DNA of 64,000 nucleotides from JALYRV01 sp040902895 (lineage in GTDB: Bacteria > Acidobacteriota > Vicinamibacteria > Vicinamibacterales > SCN-69-37): contig JBBDWL010000099.1 of assembly GCA_040902895.1 (NCBI GenBank), positions 1 through 64,000 of the forward strand. Reading direction: 5' to 3'. The notes beneath the pieces were generated by a model. It was not told the origin of the DNA, made no database searches, and saw only the letters and a program-made list of their open reading frames with translations. Shown in pieces: positions 14,679 to 23,266 of this stretch; the stretch's first letter is position 1; each line of letters begins with the position of its first letter. Made by a program: the position numbers and the translations under genes.

Positions 14679-15305
14679 ATGTTCAACATGATTCCGCTGT
14701 TGCTGCTCTCGGTAGCCATTAGTGTCGCGCAGGAAACGATCACGTCGCCTGCGATCGGATCCGCTGCACCGGCCTTTCTCGGCCACGATGATCAAGGGCT
14801 CGAACATCGTCTTGAAAACTATCGCGGCAAATGGGTCGTGCTCGAATGGCACGAAAAGGGATGTCCCTACGTCACGAAACACTATCGGAGCGGCAATGTG
14901 CCCGCGCTGCAGGCTGAATGGACGTCGCGCGGCGTCGTCTGGCTGCTCATAAACTCCTCGACCGCAGGCTCACACTCATTTCTGACGCCGACCGAGTCGA
15001 AGGAATACATGTCTTCGATCAAGAGCGCCGCGACCGCAAGCCTGCTGGATCCGGAAGGACGGATTGGCCGCGCCTACGGCGCACTGACCGCGCTGCACAT
15101 GGTGGTGATTAATCCGGAAGGGAAGATCGTGTACCTCGGCGCGATCGATGACAAACCGACGACTTCCGCGGCCGACATTCCTGGCGCGAGGAACTACGTT
15201 CGGGACGCGCTGACGCAGGCCATGGCTGGAAAGCCCGTCGCCACACCGAGCACAACGCCGTACGGCTGCTCGGTTCACTACGCTGCCACTACTGGAATTA
15301 AGTGA
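14679..15305 (+). CDS. Secreted redoxin / AhpC-TSA family protein, 208 aa
   Basis: Thioredoxin-fold protein with an N-terminal signal peptide (MIPLLLLSVAISVAQ). The redoxin domain starts AIGSAAPAFLGHDDQG and has WVVLEWHEKGCPYVTKHYRS, placing one conserved Cys where peroxiredoxin-like proteins of this group have it, with no CxxC. GALTALHMVVINPEGKIVYLGAIDD is the cis-Pro strand region. An additional Cys lies near the C-terminus. Start chosen at MFNM; MIPLL is 9 nt further. The stop overlaps the GTG start of the ynfA-like gene, so the two are co-translated. Confidence 0.85.
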   Translation: MFNMIPLLLLSVAISVAQETITSPAIGSAAPAFLGHDDQGLEHRLENYRGKWVVLEWHEKGCPYVTKHYRSGNVPALQAEWTSRGVVWLLINSSTAGSHSFLTPTESKEYMSSIKSAATASLLDPEGRIGRAYGALTALHMVVINPEGKIVYLGAIDDKPTTSAADIPGARNYVRDALTQAMAGKPVATPSTTPYGCSVHYAATTGIK

Positions 15306-15637
15306 TCGCGAACCTCACCGCCTTCGCTGCCGCCGCGGTGCTCGAGATCGCGGGCTGCTTTGCGTTCTGGCTCTGGCTACGGCGAGGCGGTTCTCCTCTG
15401 GTGGCAGTAATCGGTGTCGCCAGCCTCATTGGCTTTGCCGTCACGCTGACGCGGATCGATACTGCCTTCGCCGGCCGCGCGTACGCGGCGTACGGAGGTA
15501 TCTACATCGTCGCATCGCTTTGCTGGCTCTGGCTTGCGGAAGGGCAGCGCCCGACGCGGGTTGATCTGTTTGGCGCAGGCCTCGCGATCGCCGGCGCGAT
15601 GGTGATTCTCGCGTTCGCCAAGACGGCACGCCCCTGA
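15302..15637 (+). CDS. YnfA-like (UPF0060) membrane protein, 111 aa
   Basis: Intact member of the UPF0060/YnfA family: four hydrophobic helices, conserved RRGGSPLV, RIDTAFAGRAYAAYGGIYI, and LCWLWLAEGQRPTRVDLFGA. Normal length for the family. Members belong to the small multidrug resistance superfamily, but substrate is uncertain. The GTG start overlaps the redoxin stop (GTGA). A frameshifted paralogue lies at 11140-11474. Confidence 0.9.
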   Translation: MIANLTAFAAAAVLEIAGCFAFWLWLRRGGSPLVAVIGVASLIGFAVTLTRIDTAFAGRAYAAYGGIYIVASLCWLWLAEGQRPTRVDLFGAGLAIAGAMVILAFAKTARP

Positions 15638-15810
15638 TGGCTCACGACGGCGTGAGTGCTGCGCCTTCCTCGTATTTGAGCTTTCCGAAAGCGCTGATGA
15701 AGTGCGACTCATGATCACCGCGCCGAAGCGCGCTTCCGAACGTAGCCGGCGGACTCTTTGCGCCGTTTCTTCCTGTGCCCTAACGGCCGATCACGTGACT
15801 TCGGTGGGGG

Positions 15811-15843
15811 AACACCGCCGCAGAGGGAAGCCTCCGGCGGTGT
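15811..15843 (-). terminator. Possible terminator after the TonB receptor gene
   Basis: A 9-bp stem ACACCGCCG (15812-15820) and CGGCGGTGT (15835-15843) with a 14-nt loop lies 12 bp beyond the 3' end of the minus-strand receptor gene. There is no real T tract on either side, so Rho-independent termination is only possible. Confidence 0.4.
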
Positions 15844-15854
15844 AATCGAATGAC

Positions 15855-17999
15855 TCAGAAGCGCAGCCGAACGCCGCCGTTGAATGTTCGGCCTTCGAGC
15901 GGCGCCCACGCGTCGACCGTCCAGCGTCCGTCGCTGCCGCGTGTGGGACGCAGCAGCGGATCCCATCGGCTCTGCCTGACGCCCGTCAGGTTCTCGCCGT
16001 TGATGAAGAACCGCATGCCCCGAATGGAACGCTCCGCCAGGAGCCCGACGATCACATACGGCTCGCTCTCAGTCGCAAACGGGTTCTCGACCAGCCGCTG
16101 ACGTCCCGTGTAATACAGCTCGAGTCCGACGCGGCCGACGTCCTCTCGCTCCCACATGCCGACAACGCCCGCGCTGTGGCGCGGCGTGAGCTCCGCTTCG
16201 AGCCGTGAGCCATCTTCGAATTCACGGCTTCGCACGAATGTGTAGCTGCCTGTGAGCGCGAACGGCTCGTGCCGGATCGTCGCAAGCAGTTCGACGCCGA
16301 CGTTGGTTGTGGGTTCTGCCGCATTCGTCAGGATGAGCCCGGCACTGCGATCCACGTCGATTGGGTGAGCGACGCGCGACGCGAAGAGCGTGGCGGTGTA
16401 GGAGAGCGGCCCCGCTGACCGCGTGATGTCGAACGACGCGCTCCGTCCGCGTTCCGCGCGAAGCGCCACAGGAATCTGCAGCCTCGTCAGGCCGCTGGCC
16501 TCGGTCTCTTCTGTGAGCGCGGATGGTCCGAAGAACCCCAGGCCTCCTGAAAGGCGAGCCGTCCATGCTCCGGCGCGCGTGACCGCCGACAGGCGAGGGC
16601 TGATGAATGTCCCGTACTCGCTGTGATGATCGAGACGCGCACTGGCGCTGACCGACAGACGGTCGCTGAGGCCCACATCGTCCTGCACGAAGAAGCCTGG
16701 GACCGTGAAGGTGTGATCGAACTGGGCGACCTCGTCCGATCGATAGACGTCACGCTCGAAGGCCGCGCCGGCGACCCAGGTATGGCGTCCCGTGGTACCG
16801 CGAACGGCAACCTCACCGAACGCGGTGCTGTGCCGGTCCGATTCGAAGACTTCGCCGAAGGTGTGATCGTGCCCGGTTCGCGAGAAGGCCGCGCGTCCCG
16901 TCACCACGAATCGGCCGCCGACAATCCGCTGACCAAGGAGTCCGACGTCGAACCGCCGTGTGTCGAGAGCTTCGCGATACGCGACTCCCGTGGCCGGCAA
17001 CACGGCCCCTTCGAGGGTGCCGCCTTCGCGGTCCTCGATCGTGAAACCTCCGGTCGCGAAGAGCGAGCTGCCGCTGCCCGAATCCCAGAACAGCCGCGGG
17101 CGAACGACGCCCCGCGAGTATCCTGGCAGATCGGCCCACGAGTCGTCATCGACGTCGGTTTGTTCCTGCCAATGTCCACCGGCAAGCGTCGTCAGAGACC
17201 AGCCGCGCGCAAGCGGTGAGGCCAGCCACAGAATCGCGTCCGTCGCGCCTCTCGACGAACGGTTGAGCATCACTTCGCGGTCGGCTTCGGTGTGCGCCCG
17301 TCGGGAGATGAGATTCACGACGCCGCCCATGGCGCCGGCACCGTAGAGGGATGACGCGGTGCCCTTGATCACTTCGACCTGCCCGAGATCCATCGGGGGA
17401 ATCTGCAACAGACCAAGTCCGCCGACTTCGCCGAACAGCGGCAGGCCATCGGAGAGGAAGCGCGTGTACCGTCCGCGCATACCCTGAATGCGCACGCTCG
17501 CCGCGCCCAGCGACGGCGACGTCGCCTGGACGCGCATGCCGCCCATTTCGTTCAGCATCATGACGATGTCGCCCGGTGTCATCAGCATCTTCTCTTCGAT
17601 TTCTTCGCGAACGAGCACCTCGACCCGCATTGGCTGATCGTCGATCGACCGGCCGGTGCGCGTGCTCGCGACAACCGTGACTTCTTCCTCGATGACGGGT
17701 TCGGGGACTAGGAACACTTCAAGGGTAGCCGTCGCGCTGGCGACGACGTCGCTTGTCGACTTCGATTCGATGAAGCCTTCCTTGGTAACGAGAATCTCGT
17801 GCTTGCCCGGAGCCAGCGTCAGCACGGCGAGGCCTTCGGCATTCGTGAGCTGCTTTTGGGCGCCTGACACGACCGTCGCGCCTTCTACGGCGCCGGCTTC
17901 GGTGCGCACCTGGACGCGAACCGTCGCGGTTTGCGCGTGGGCCACGGTGGCTGTGACTAGGAACACCAATATCCCTGTGATACGAGCGTACGACTGCAT
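15855..17999 (-). CDS. TonB-dependent outer-membrane receptor, 714 aa
   Basis: Signal peptide (ITGILVFLVTATVAHAQ), a small carboxypeptidase-regulatory-like domain (ATVRVQVRTEAGAVEGATVV ... KEGFIES), a plug domain (VLVREEIEEKMLMTPGDIVM ... IQGMRGRYTRFLSDGLPLFG ... VIKGTASSLYGAGAMGGVVN) and a C-terminal 22-strand-type barrel ending in Phe. Takes up a ligand by TonB energy. Ligand unknown; gene order with a small Cys-rich secreted protein upstream suggests a metal, possibly copper or an iron complex. The ATG at 17999 has GGAG 5 nt upstream. Confidence 0.92.
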   Translation of the reverse strand: MQSYARITGILVFLVTATVAHAQTATVRVQVRTEAGAVEGATVVSGAQKQLTNAEGLAVLTLAPGKHEILVTKEGFIESKSTSDVVASATATLEVFLVPEPVIEEEVTVVASTRTGRSIDDQPMRVEVLVREEIEEKMLMTPGDIVMMLNEMGGMRVQATSPSLGAASVRIQGMRGRYTRFLSDGLPLFGEVGGLGLLQIPPMDLGQVEVIKGTASSLYGAGAMGGVVNLISRRAHTEADREVMLNRSSRGATDAILWLASPLARGWSLTTLAGGHWQEQTDVDDDSWADLPGYSRGVVRPRLFWDSGSGSSLFATGGFTIEDREGGTLEGAVLPATGVAYREALDTRRFDVGLLGQRIVGGRFVVTGRAAFSRTGHDHTFGEVFESDRHSTAFGEVAVRGTTGRHTWVAGAAFERDVYRSDEVAQFDHTFTVPGFFVQDDVGLSDRLSVSASARLDHHSEYGTFISPRLSAVTRAGAWTARLSGGLGFFGPSALTEETEASGLTRLQIPVALRAERGRSASFDITRSAGPLSYTATLFASRVAHPIDVDRSAGLILTNAAEPTTNVGVELLATIRHEPFALTGSYTFVRSREFEDGSRLEAELTPRHSAGVVGMWEREDVGRVGLELYYTGRQRLVENPFATESEPYVIVGLLAERSIRGMRFFINGENLTGVRQSRWDPLLRPTRGSDGRWTVDAWAPLEGRTFNGGVRLRF

Positions 18000-18055
18000 A
18001 TCTCTCCTATCGCGCGCGCGGCGCGGCAAAAACTGACGGTGAACGTCGACCGTGG

Positions 18056-18334
18056 TTAGGAGAGGCGCGGAGGGTGTTCGAGCGGGGAAGTCGGAGGCAG
18101 GCCCGAATCAAGAATCAGCGGAAGCTGCATCCCGACTGACGTGAAAGACGGGGCGGGTGCGGTGTCGCCCGACACGGGCCCGAGCCCGTGGCAGATCGCG
18201 CAATCGGACACCTCGCCGCCGTGGTCCTGAGATGTCGGCGCCTCCTCGCTGCAACCGTCGGGGCAGAGCAGTGGATCCACGCAGGTGAGCACCGGCAGGA
18301 GCACCATGACGAGAATCGCGAGCGCGGACCGCAC
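18056..18334 (-). CDS. Small secreted Cys-rich protein, 92 aa
   Basis: A signal peptide (VRSALAILVMVLLPVLT) is followed by CVDPLLCPDGC and SDCAICHGLGP, five cysteines and a CAIC pair that could bind a metal. The GTG start at 18334 lies 6 nt downstream of a good -10 box (TATACT, 18341-18346 on the minus strand), implying a leaderless or very short leader. It precedes the TonB receptor and is likely co-transcribed. No family recognised; style resembles the Cys-rich secreted proteins at 35298 and 35827. Confidence 0.6.
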   Translation of the reverse strand: MRSALAILVMVLLPVLTCVDPLLCPDGCSEEAPTSQDHGGEVSDCAICHGLGPVSGDTAPAPSFTSVGMQLPLILDSGLPPTSPLEHPPRLS

Positions 18335-18479
18335 CTTGCGAGTATAGCGCCGCGGGTCTGTGCGACCATCGACCAACCCCATGCCTAGCCAACCGACCCT
18401 GAAGGGCGACAAGGACGACGTGAGCCGTCGCCGGGCGCCGCGCCGTGAATTTAGACCGCCGTGGCCCTTTTGTTTTGTG

Positions 18480-21158
18480 CTACCCCGTATTCCGCATTCC
18501 GGCAGCGACGCCGTTGATCGTCACGAGCAGCGCGTCGCGCGCTCGGTCGTCGCGCCGGGCGCGCACGCGGTGCAGCAGCTCGATCTGCACCAGGTTGATC
18601 GGGTCCACGTACGGATTGCGGACATCAATAGATCTGCGGATCACCGGATCGTTCTCGAGCAATTCGGTGTGTCCGGTCACGTCGAGCACCATCCTGATCG
18701 CCAGATCGAGGCGCTCCCGAAGCTCGGCTCCGAGCTGAAGATGCGGCGGGACGAGCCGCCGGTCGTACTCCGCGGCAATCCTCGCGTCAGCTTTCGCCAG
18801 CACCATTTCGATCAGGTCGAGGGCCGAGCGGAAGTATGGCCATTCGCGATGCATCCGTCTGAGGTCGTCACGCTCGCCGCGCGCGATCGCTTCTGAGAGC
18901 GCACGCTCCACGCCCAGCCAGGCGCCCAGCATGAGCCGCGTTTGCGTCCACGCGAACTGCCACGGGATGGCGCGCAAGTTCGCGAGTGAGGCACCTCCCG
19001 TGCGTCGAGCGGGGCGGCTCCCGATATTCATTTCGGTCAGCTCCGCTTCCGGCGTTGCGGCGTGGAAGTATTCGATGAACTGCGGATGTTCGTGCACCGT
19101 GTTGCGGTAGGCCACGCGAGCCGCATCGGCCAATCGGTCCATACGGTCGCGCCACTGTGCCGGCGCCGGCGGCGCAGGGGTGAGCCACGCCTCGAGGGTG
19201 CCGGTGGTGTACACTTCCATCGTGCGCTGCGCGATGTCGGGAAGGCCAAACAGCGTCTGGATCATTTCGCCCTGCTCGGTAACCCGCAGCGTCCCGTCGA
19301 TCGAGCCGGGCGGTTGTGACATCAGCGCGAGGTGCGTCGGACCTCCGCCACGGCCGACGCTCCCGCCACGGCCGTGAAACAGTGTCACCTGCACATCGAA
19401 ACGTCTGCAGACCGCGACGATCGCCTCCTGCGCCTTGTGGAGATCCCATCCGGCAGCGAGACGTCCAACGTCTTTGGCCGAATCCGAATAGCCGATCATC
19501 ACCTCCTGCCGCCCGTCGATGCGTCTGCGGTACCAGTCGATGGCGAGCAGCGACTCCATCACCGCCGCGGCATTCTGGAGGTCACGGGAGGTCTCGAAGA
19601 GCGGCACGACGCGCAATGGGGCCGGAACCCGGGCGGCGCGCTGCAGGTACTCGACTGCGAGAACGTCTGACGCCCGGCTCGTCATCGTGATGACATAGGC
19701 GCCAAGCGACGCCGGCGGGATGCGCGCGATCATGCGCATCGTGTCGAACACGTCGCGGGCGTCGCTGCTGTTGGCCTTGTCCGGGAGGGGAGGGACATCT
19801 CCCGCCAGCGCATCCACCAGAAATCGGACGCGGTCCCATTCCTCCCATTCGGAGAAGAGGCCGAGCCCGCGCGATTGCATCAGCACGGAGAGCGCCTCTC
19901 GGTGCCGCGCCGATTCCTGCCGGATGTCCAACGGCGCGAGCGTCATCCCGAACGCCGCGATCCGGCGCAGCAGGTCTTCGATTCGCCCGGCGGCGATCAC
20001 GTGCTGGTTCGTCTGCAGCAGCGACCGATGACAGACCAAGATGGCGTCCTGGAACTCCGAGGCATCCACGTAGGCGTCAGCCGATGGCGTGAGGTCGCCG
20101 GCCGATCCGATGGAGGCATCGATCCACTCGAGCGTCGCGGTGAGTCTCTGCCGGACGATGCGAAGCCACGCGCGATACGGCTCCGCGGCGCCGTTCACGA
20201 GCTGCCTCAGTTCATCGCTCGCATTCGCGATCGAGAGCTCCTCACGCAGTGCGTCCACCTCCTCGAGATACAGGTGAACGGCAACCCAACGCGAGAAGAG
20301 GCACGCCTTGCGCGTCACCTCCGGTGTGACATTGGGATTGCCATCGCGGTCGCCTCCTATCCACGAGCCGTAGCGAAGCGGCACGACGTTCAGCGGCAGG
20401 CCGCGGCCCGTGTGCTTTCGCAGCGCGGCGTCCACGGCGCGCGCGTACGCCGGCCAGGCGGTCCACAAACTCTGCTCGAACACAACCAGGCCGCGACGCA
20501 CCTCGTCCAGGGGACTCGGCCGTTCCTCCCTGATCTCGTGCGTTCCCCACGCCGCCGCGATCTCACGCCGCAGCCGCGCCAGAACCTCGTCGCGTTCCGG
20601 GAGCGTCAGGTCGACGCAGTCGTTGTCGGCGAGGGCACGCGCAATGCGGTTGTATGTCTGCACGAGCGTCCGCCGCGCGATCTCGGTCGGATGCGCCGTG
20701 AACACGAGCTCGATGGCGAGACGCGAGACGGCATCATGGAGTGCGTCCGGTGAAACGCCGTGCGCCAGCAACCGGGCGAAGGATTCGTCGGCAGAACCTC
20801 GCTGCGGCGGGGCGCCTTCCCGCTGATACTCGCGCCGCCGGCGGATGCGGTGGTGCTGTTCGGCGATGTTCGCGAGGTTGAGAAAGTGGGTAAAGGCGCG
20901 AGCCACCGGGAGAGCCGCGTCGGTGGACATCGAGCTGAGCTCGTCGGCGAGCCGGCGGAAGGCAGACTCGTCGCCGTGACGTGCCTCCTTTGAAAGTGCG
21001 CGGACGCGCTCGACCGTTTCGAAGAGCCTCGTGCCTTCCTGCTCGCGCAGCGTCTCGCCCAGCAGTTCGCCCAGCAGCCGCACATCGTCGCGCAGGGGCT
21101 TGTGCGGATCCACCTTTGAACTATCGCACGATGTTGGCGCGGTCGATGGTTGCGGCAC
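18480..21158 (-). CDS. ppc: Phosphoenolpyruvate carboxylase, 892 aa
   Basis: Carboxylates PEP with bicarbonate to oxaloacetate, an anaplerotic reaction of the cytoplasm. Full length for the family. Catalytic blocks are visible: ELVFTAHPTEIARRTL (active His), YGSWIGGDRDGNPNV, GYSDSAKDVGRLAAGW, TLFHGRGGSVGRGGGPTHLA and the C-terminal AAGMRNTG in place of the usual QNTG end. The GTG at 21158 gives the longest form but has no ribosome binding site; a GTG at 21113 (VDPHKPLRDD) is an alternative. The gene is divergent from the VWA gene, whose promoter lies just beyond its start. Confidence 0.95.
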   Translation of the reverse strand: MPQPSTAPTSCDSSKVDPHKPLRDDVRLLGELLGETLREQEGTRLFETVERVRALSKEARHGDESAFRRLADELSSMSTDAALPVARAFTHFLNLANIAEQHHRIRRRREYQREGAPPQRGSADESFARLLAHGVSPDALHDAVSRLAIELVFTAHPTEIARRTLVQTYNRIARALADNDCVDLTLPERDEVLARLRREIAAAWGTHEIREERPSPLDEVRRGLVVFEQSLWTAWPAYARAVDAALRKHTGRGLPLNVVPLRYGSWIGGDRDGNPNVTPEVTRKACLFSRWVAVHLYLEEVDALREELSIANASDELRQLVNGAAEPYRAWLRIVRQRLTATLEWIDASIGSAGDLTPSADAYVDASEFQDAILVCHRSLLQTNQHVIAAGRIEDLLRRIAAFGMTLAPLDIRQESARHREALSVLMQSRGLGLFSEWEEWDRVRFLVDALAGDVPPLPDKANSSDARDVFDTMRMIARIPPASLGAYVITMTSRASDVLAVEYLQRAARVPAPLRVVPLFETSRDLQNAAAVMESLLAIDWYRRRIDGRQEVMIGYSDSAKDVGRLAAGWDLHKAQEAIVAVCRRFDVQVTLFHGRGGSVGRGGGPTHLALMSQPPGSIDGTLRVTEQGEMIQTLFGLPDIAQRTMEVYTTGTLEAWLTPAPPAPAQWRDRMDRLADAARVAYRNTVHEHPQFIEYFHAATPEAELTEMNIGSRPARRTGGASLANLRAIPWQFAWTQTRLMLGAWLGVERALSEAIARGERDDLRRMHREWPYFRSALDLIEMVLAKADARIAAEYDRRLVPPHLQLGAELRERLDLAIRMVLDVTGHTELLENDPVIRRSIDVRNPYVDPINLVQIELLHRVRARRDDRARDALLVTINGVAAGMRNTG

Positions 21159-21162
21159 TTGG

Positions 21163-21191
21163 TTTACACGATCGAGCTATTCGCCTATGCT
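21163..21191 (+). promoter_or_regulatory. Promoter of the VWA gene
   Basis: TTTACA (21163-21168), a 17-bp spacer and TATGCT (21186-21191); the ATG is 17 nt after the -10 box. The same promoter with nearly the same flanks occurs at 25969-25997 before the truncated copy, which supports its function. Confidence 0.75.
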
Positions 21192-21208
21192 CCGGTCCGG
21201 ATCTCCAT

Positions 21209-22801
21209 ATGCGGCCGTTACGGGGCTGGATGCTGTTCGTCGCTGCTTGCTACATCATTAGCGGCGCATTACTCGCCCAACAGCGATTCACCAGCGGCAC
21301 GTCTCTGCTCGTCCTGGATGTGTCCGTGCTCGATCGCGACGGGAACCCGGTCCCCGACCTCAGGCCAGAGGACCTCGTCGTCACGCTGAACGGACAGACG
21401 CAGCCGGTTCGGACGATGGTGTTCCTCACCACGTACAGCACGAAGGCAAATGCGACTCGCGGCGGTGGCTTCCCGGTATCGCCGTCTCCCGCGGCTCCGG
21501 CCAGTTCAAGCAGCGAGCCGGATCCCAGGTTGTTTGTCGTCATGGTGGATGACCTGTCGATCGCTCCGACGCAAAGTAAGGGGCTGCTGGTGGCGGCGGA
21601 GCGCTTTGTCGATTCGATCCCGCCGCGCGACTGGGTCGGACTCGCGACGACAAGTGGAATGGAGACAGTAAATCCTTCTGCCGACCGTGCCGCATTGCTC
21701 GCCAAACTCAGGCGTATGTTCGGCCGGATGAATGACCCTCGGAGGCAGAGCCAGACCTATGTGGGCCTGATGGAAGCGCTGATGGCGGTGCGATCGCAGA
21801 GCGCTTTGCGCGACATCCTCGATAAGCGGTGTGGGCTGAGCATATCCAAAAGCCTGGGCCAGCTCCTCGCGGAGTCCAAGTGCGCGAGTGACATCGACAG
21901 GCAGACGCGGCACAACGCGACATTTGCGCGACGAAACGCGCGAGACCAACTCGACGCCTACATCGCTGTGATTAATGCGATGGCGCCGGCGCCCGGAGTG
22001 AAACAGCTGGTGGTTCTAACCGACGGTCTCGCGGTCGCGCCGCAGGATTCGGCCTCGTTCATTCCGGTCGCGAAGGCCGCCGCGACAGCCGGCGTCCAGA
22101 TCACGATGATGATGGAAGAACCGGATGACATCGACTTGAGTTTCTCATCCGCCGGAGACCTCGCGCACGATCAGCGACAAATGCTCAAACAGGTGCAGAC
22201 CCTGGCGGAGGTGAGTGGAGGGCAGTTCTTCCGAGTCATCGGCCAACCGGACCGTTTCTATCAGCGTGTTCTGACGTCGGCGTCCGCGGTCTACCGAATC
22301 GGTGTCGATCTGCCTACAGAGCTCCCGCCAGACGGGCAGTACACCGTGACGGTCGCCGTCACACGTCCGGGTGTGAAAGCTTTCGCCAGTCGCTACGCCG
22401 TGCCGCCGCCACCCGCGGTTGCCTCGAGCCCGGACGAGCGCGCATTGACCCCGGATGAGCAGATGACGCGCGCGGTTGAGACCGGCCAGCCGTTGTACGC
22501 CGTGCCCGTGCAGATGTCGGCCGAGGTTGTCAGACCCGAGGGCGAGACGCAGTTAGCGATTCTCGTCTCTATCGAAGTACCCGGCGACACGCCTGAACCA
22601 TTGTCCGGCATGTTTGGAATGATTGGCCCCGACGGCCGGCTGCAAAGTGGCCGCCGAAACCTTATCCGATCGGCCGATGGCGAGTCCTATCGCCTGGAGT
22701 TCCTGGTGCGCGCTGTCGCAGCGACGTACGAGCTCCGATTTGCGATTGTGGACGGGTCTGGCGCAGTCGGCGCCGTCGCACAGAAGGTCGTGGTGCAGTA
22801 G
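21209..22801 (+). CDS. Secreted VWA-domain protein of acidobacterial type, 530 aa
   Basis: Signal peptide (GWMLFVAACYIISGALLAQQ) followed by RFTSGTSLLVLDVSVLDRDG and VPDLRPEDLVVTLNGQTQPV, the start typical of acidobacterial VWFA-related proteins. A von Willebrand A domain follows, with LFVVMVDDLS in place of a full DxSxS MIDAS motif, then GVKQLVVLTDGLA and a C-terminal immunoglobulin-like region. Such proteins act outside the cytoplasm in adhesion or protein interaction; the partner is unknown. The start is set by the promoter at 21163-21191. A truncated duplicate lies at 26015-26401. Confidence 0.88.
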   Translation: MRPLRGWMLFVAACYIISGALLAQQRFTSGTSLLVLDVSVLDRDGNPVPDLRPEDLVVTLNGQTQPVRTMVFLTTYSTKANATRGGGFPVSPSPAAPASSSSEPDPRLFVVMVDDLSIAPTQSKGLLVAAERFVDSIPPRDWVGLATTSGMETVNPSADRAALLAKLRRMFGRMNDPRRQSQTYVGLMEALMAVRSQSALRDILDKRCGLSISKSLGQLLAESKCASDIDRQTRHNATFARRNARDQLDAYIAVINAMAPAPGVKQLVVLTDGLAVAPQDSASFIPVAKAAATAGVQITMMMEEPDDIDLSFSSAGDLAHDQRQMLKQVQTLAEVSGGQFFRVIGQPDRFYQRVLTSASAVYRIGVDLPTELPPDGQYTVTVAVTRPGVKAFASRYAVPPPPAVASSPDERALTPDEQMTRAVETGQPLYAVPVQMSAEVVRPEGETQLAILVSIEVPGDTPEPLSGMFGMIGPDGRLQSGRRNLIRSADGESYRLEFLVRAVAATYELRFAIVDGSGAVGAVAQKVVVQ

Positions 22802-22880
22802 TAGCGGCTGGCATGGCCAGGCGGTGCTGCGCACGACCCGGCAGCAGATTTCCTGCACCGTGGCCGCGATCGCCCTCCTG

Positions 22881-22927
22881 TTGACGCGCGATAGGTCGTG
22901 CCGGTATCTTCTGTCGCGACGCGATAG
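22881..22927 (+). promoter_or_regulatory. Promoter and probable operator of the PadR-ADOP operon
   Basis: TTGACG (22881-22886), an 18-bp spacer and TATCTT (22905-22910). Right after the -10 box, CTGTCGCG-A-CGCGATAG (22911-22927) is a near-perfect 17-bp dyad placed to block transcription; CGCGATAGG also occurs as a direct repeat at 22887 and 22920. Autoregulation by PadR is inferred. Confidence 0.6.
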
Positions 22928-22936
22928 GAGTGCTCA

Positions 22937-23266
22937 ATGACCTCACGGAAAGACGTCCCCTCGGGCACGCTCGACCTGCTCGTGCTGCGCATCATCGAGC
23001 GCGGCCCCATTCATGCTTGGGGCCTCATGAAACGGCTGCGCGACCTGACCGACGATGTGTTCCAGGTGACGCCGGGCGGGTTGTTCCCTGCCCTGCAGCG
23101 AATTGAGGAATACGGGTGGATCGCCGGCGAGTGGGGCGTGTCCGAGAACAATCGAAAGGCGCGGTTCTACACGATCACAAGGGCCGGCCGGCGGCAGCTG
23201 GCGAAGGAGCAGGACCGCTGGAACGTGATCACGGTGGCCGTCACTCGAGTGCTGGAGGGCGCGTGA
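22937..23266 (+). CDS. PadR-family transcriptional regulator, 109 aa
   Basis: Short PadR protein: LDLLVLRIIERGPIHAWGLM, VTPGGLFPALQRIEEYGWIA and NRKARFYTITRAGRRQLAKE form the winged helix and dimerisation helix. PadR regulators usually repress their own operon and release DNA on ligand binding. The stop overlaps the GTG of the permease gene (GTGA), a pairing seen repeatedly in Acidobacteria, so it most likely controls that permease. The operator candidate is at 22911-22927. Confidence 0.93.
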   Translation: MTSRKDVPSGTLDLLVLRIIERGPIHAWGLMKRLRDLTDDVFQVTPGGLFPALQRIEEYGWIAGEWGVSENNRKARFYTITRAGRRQLAKEQDRWNVITVAVTRVLEGA

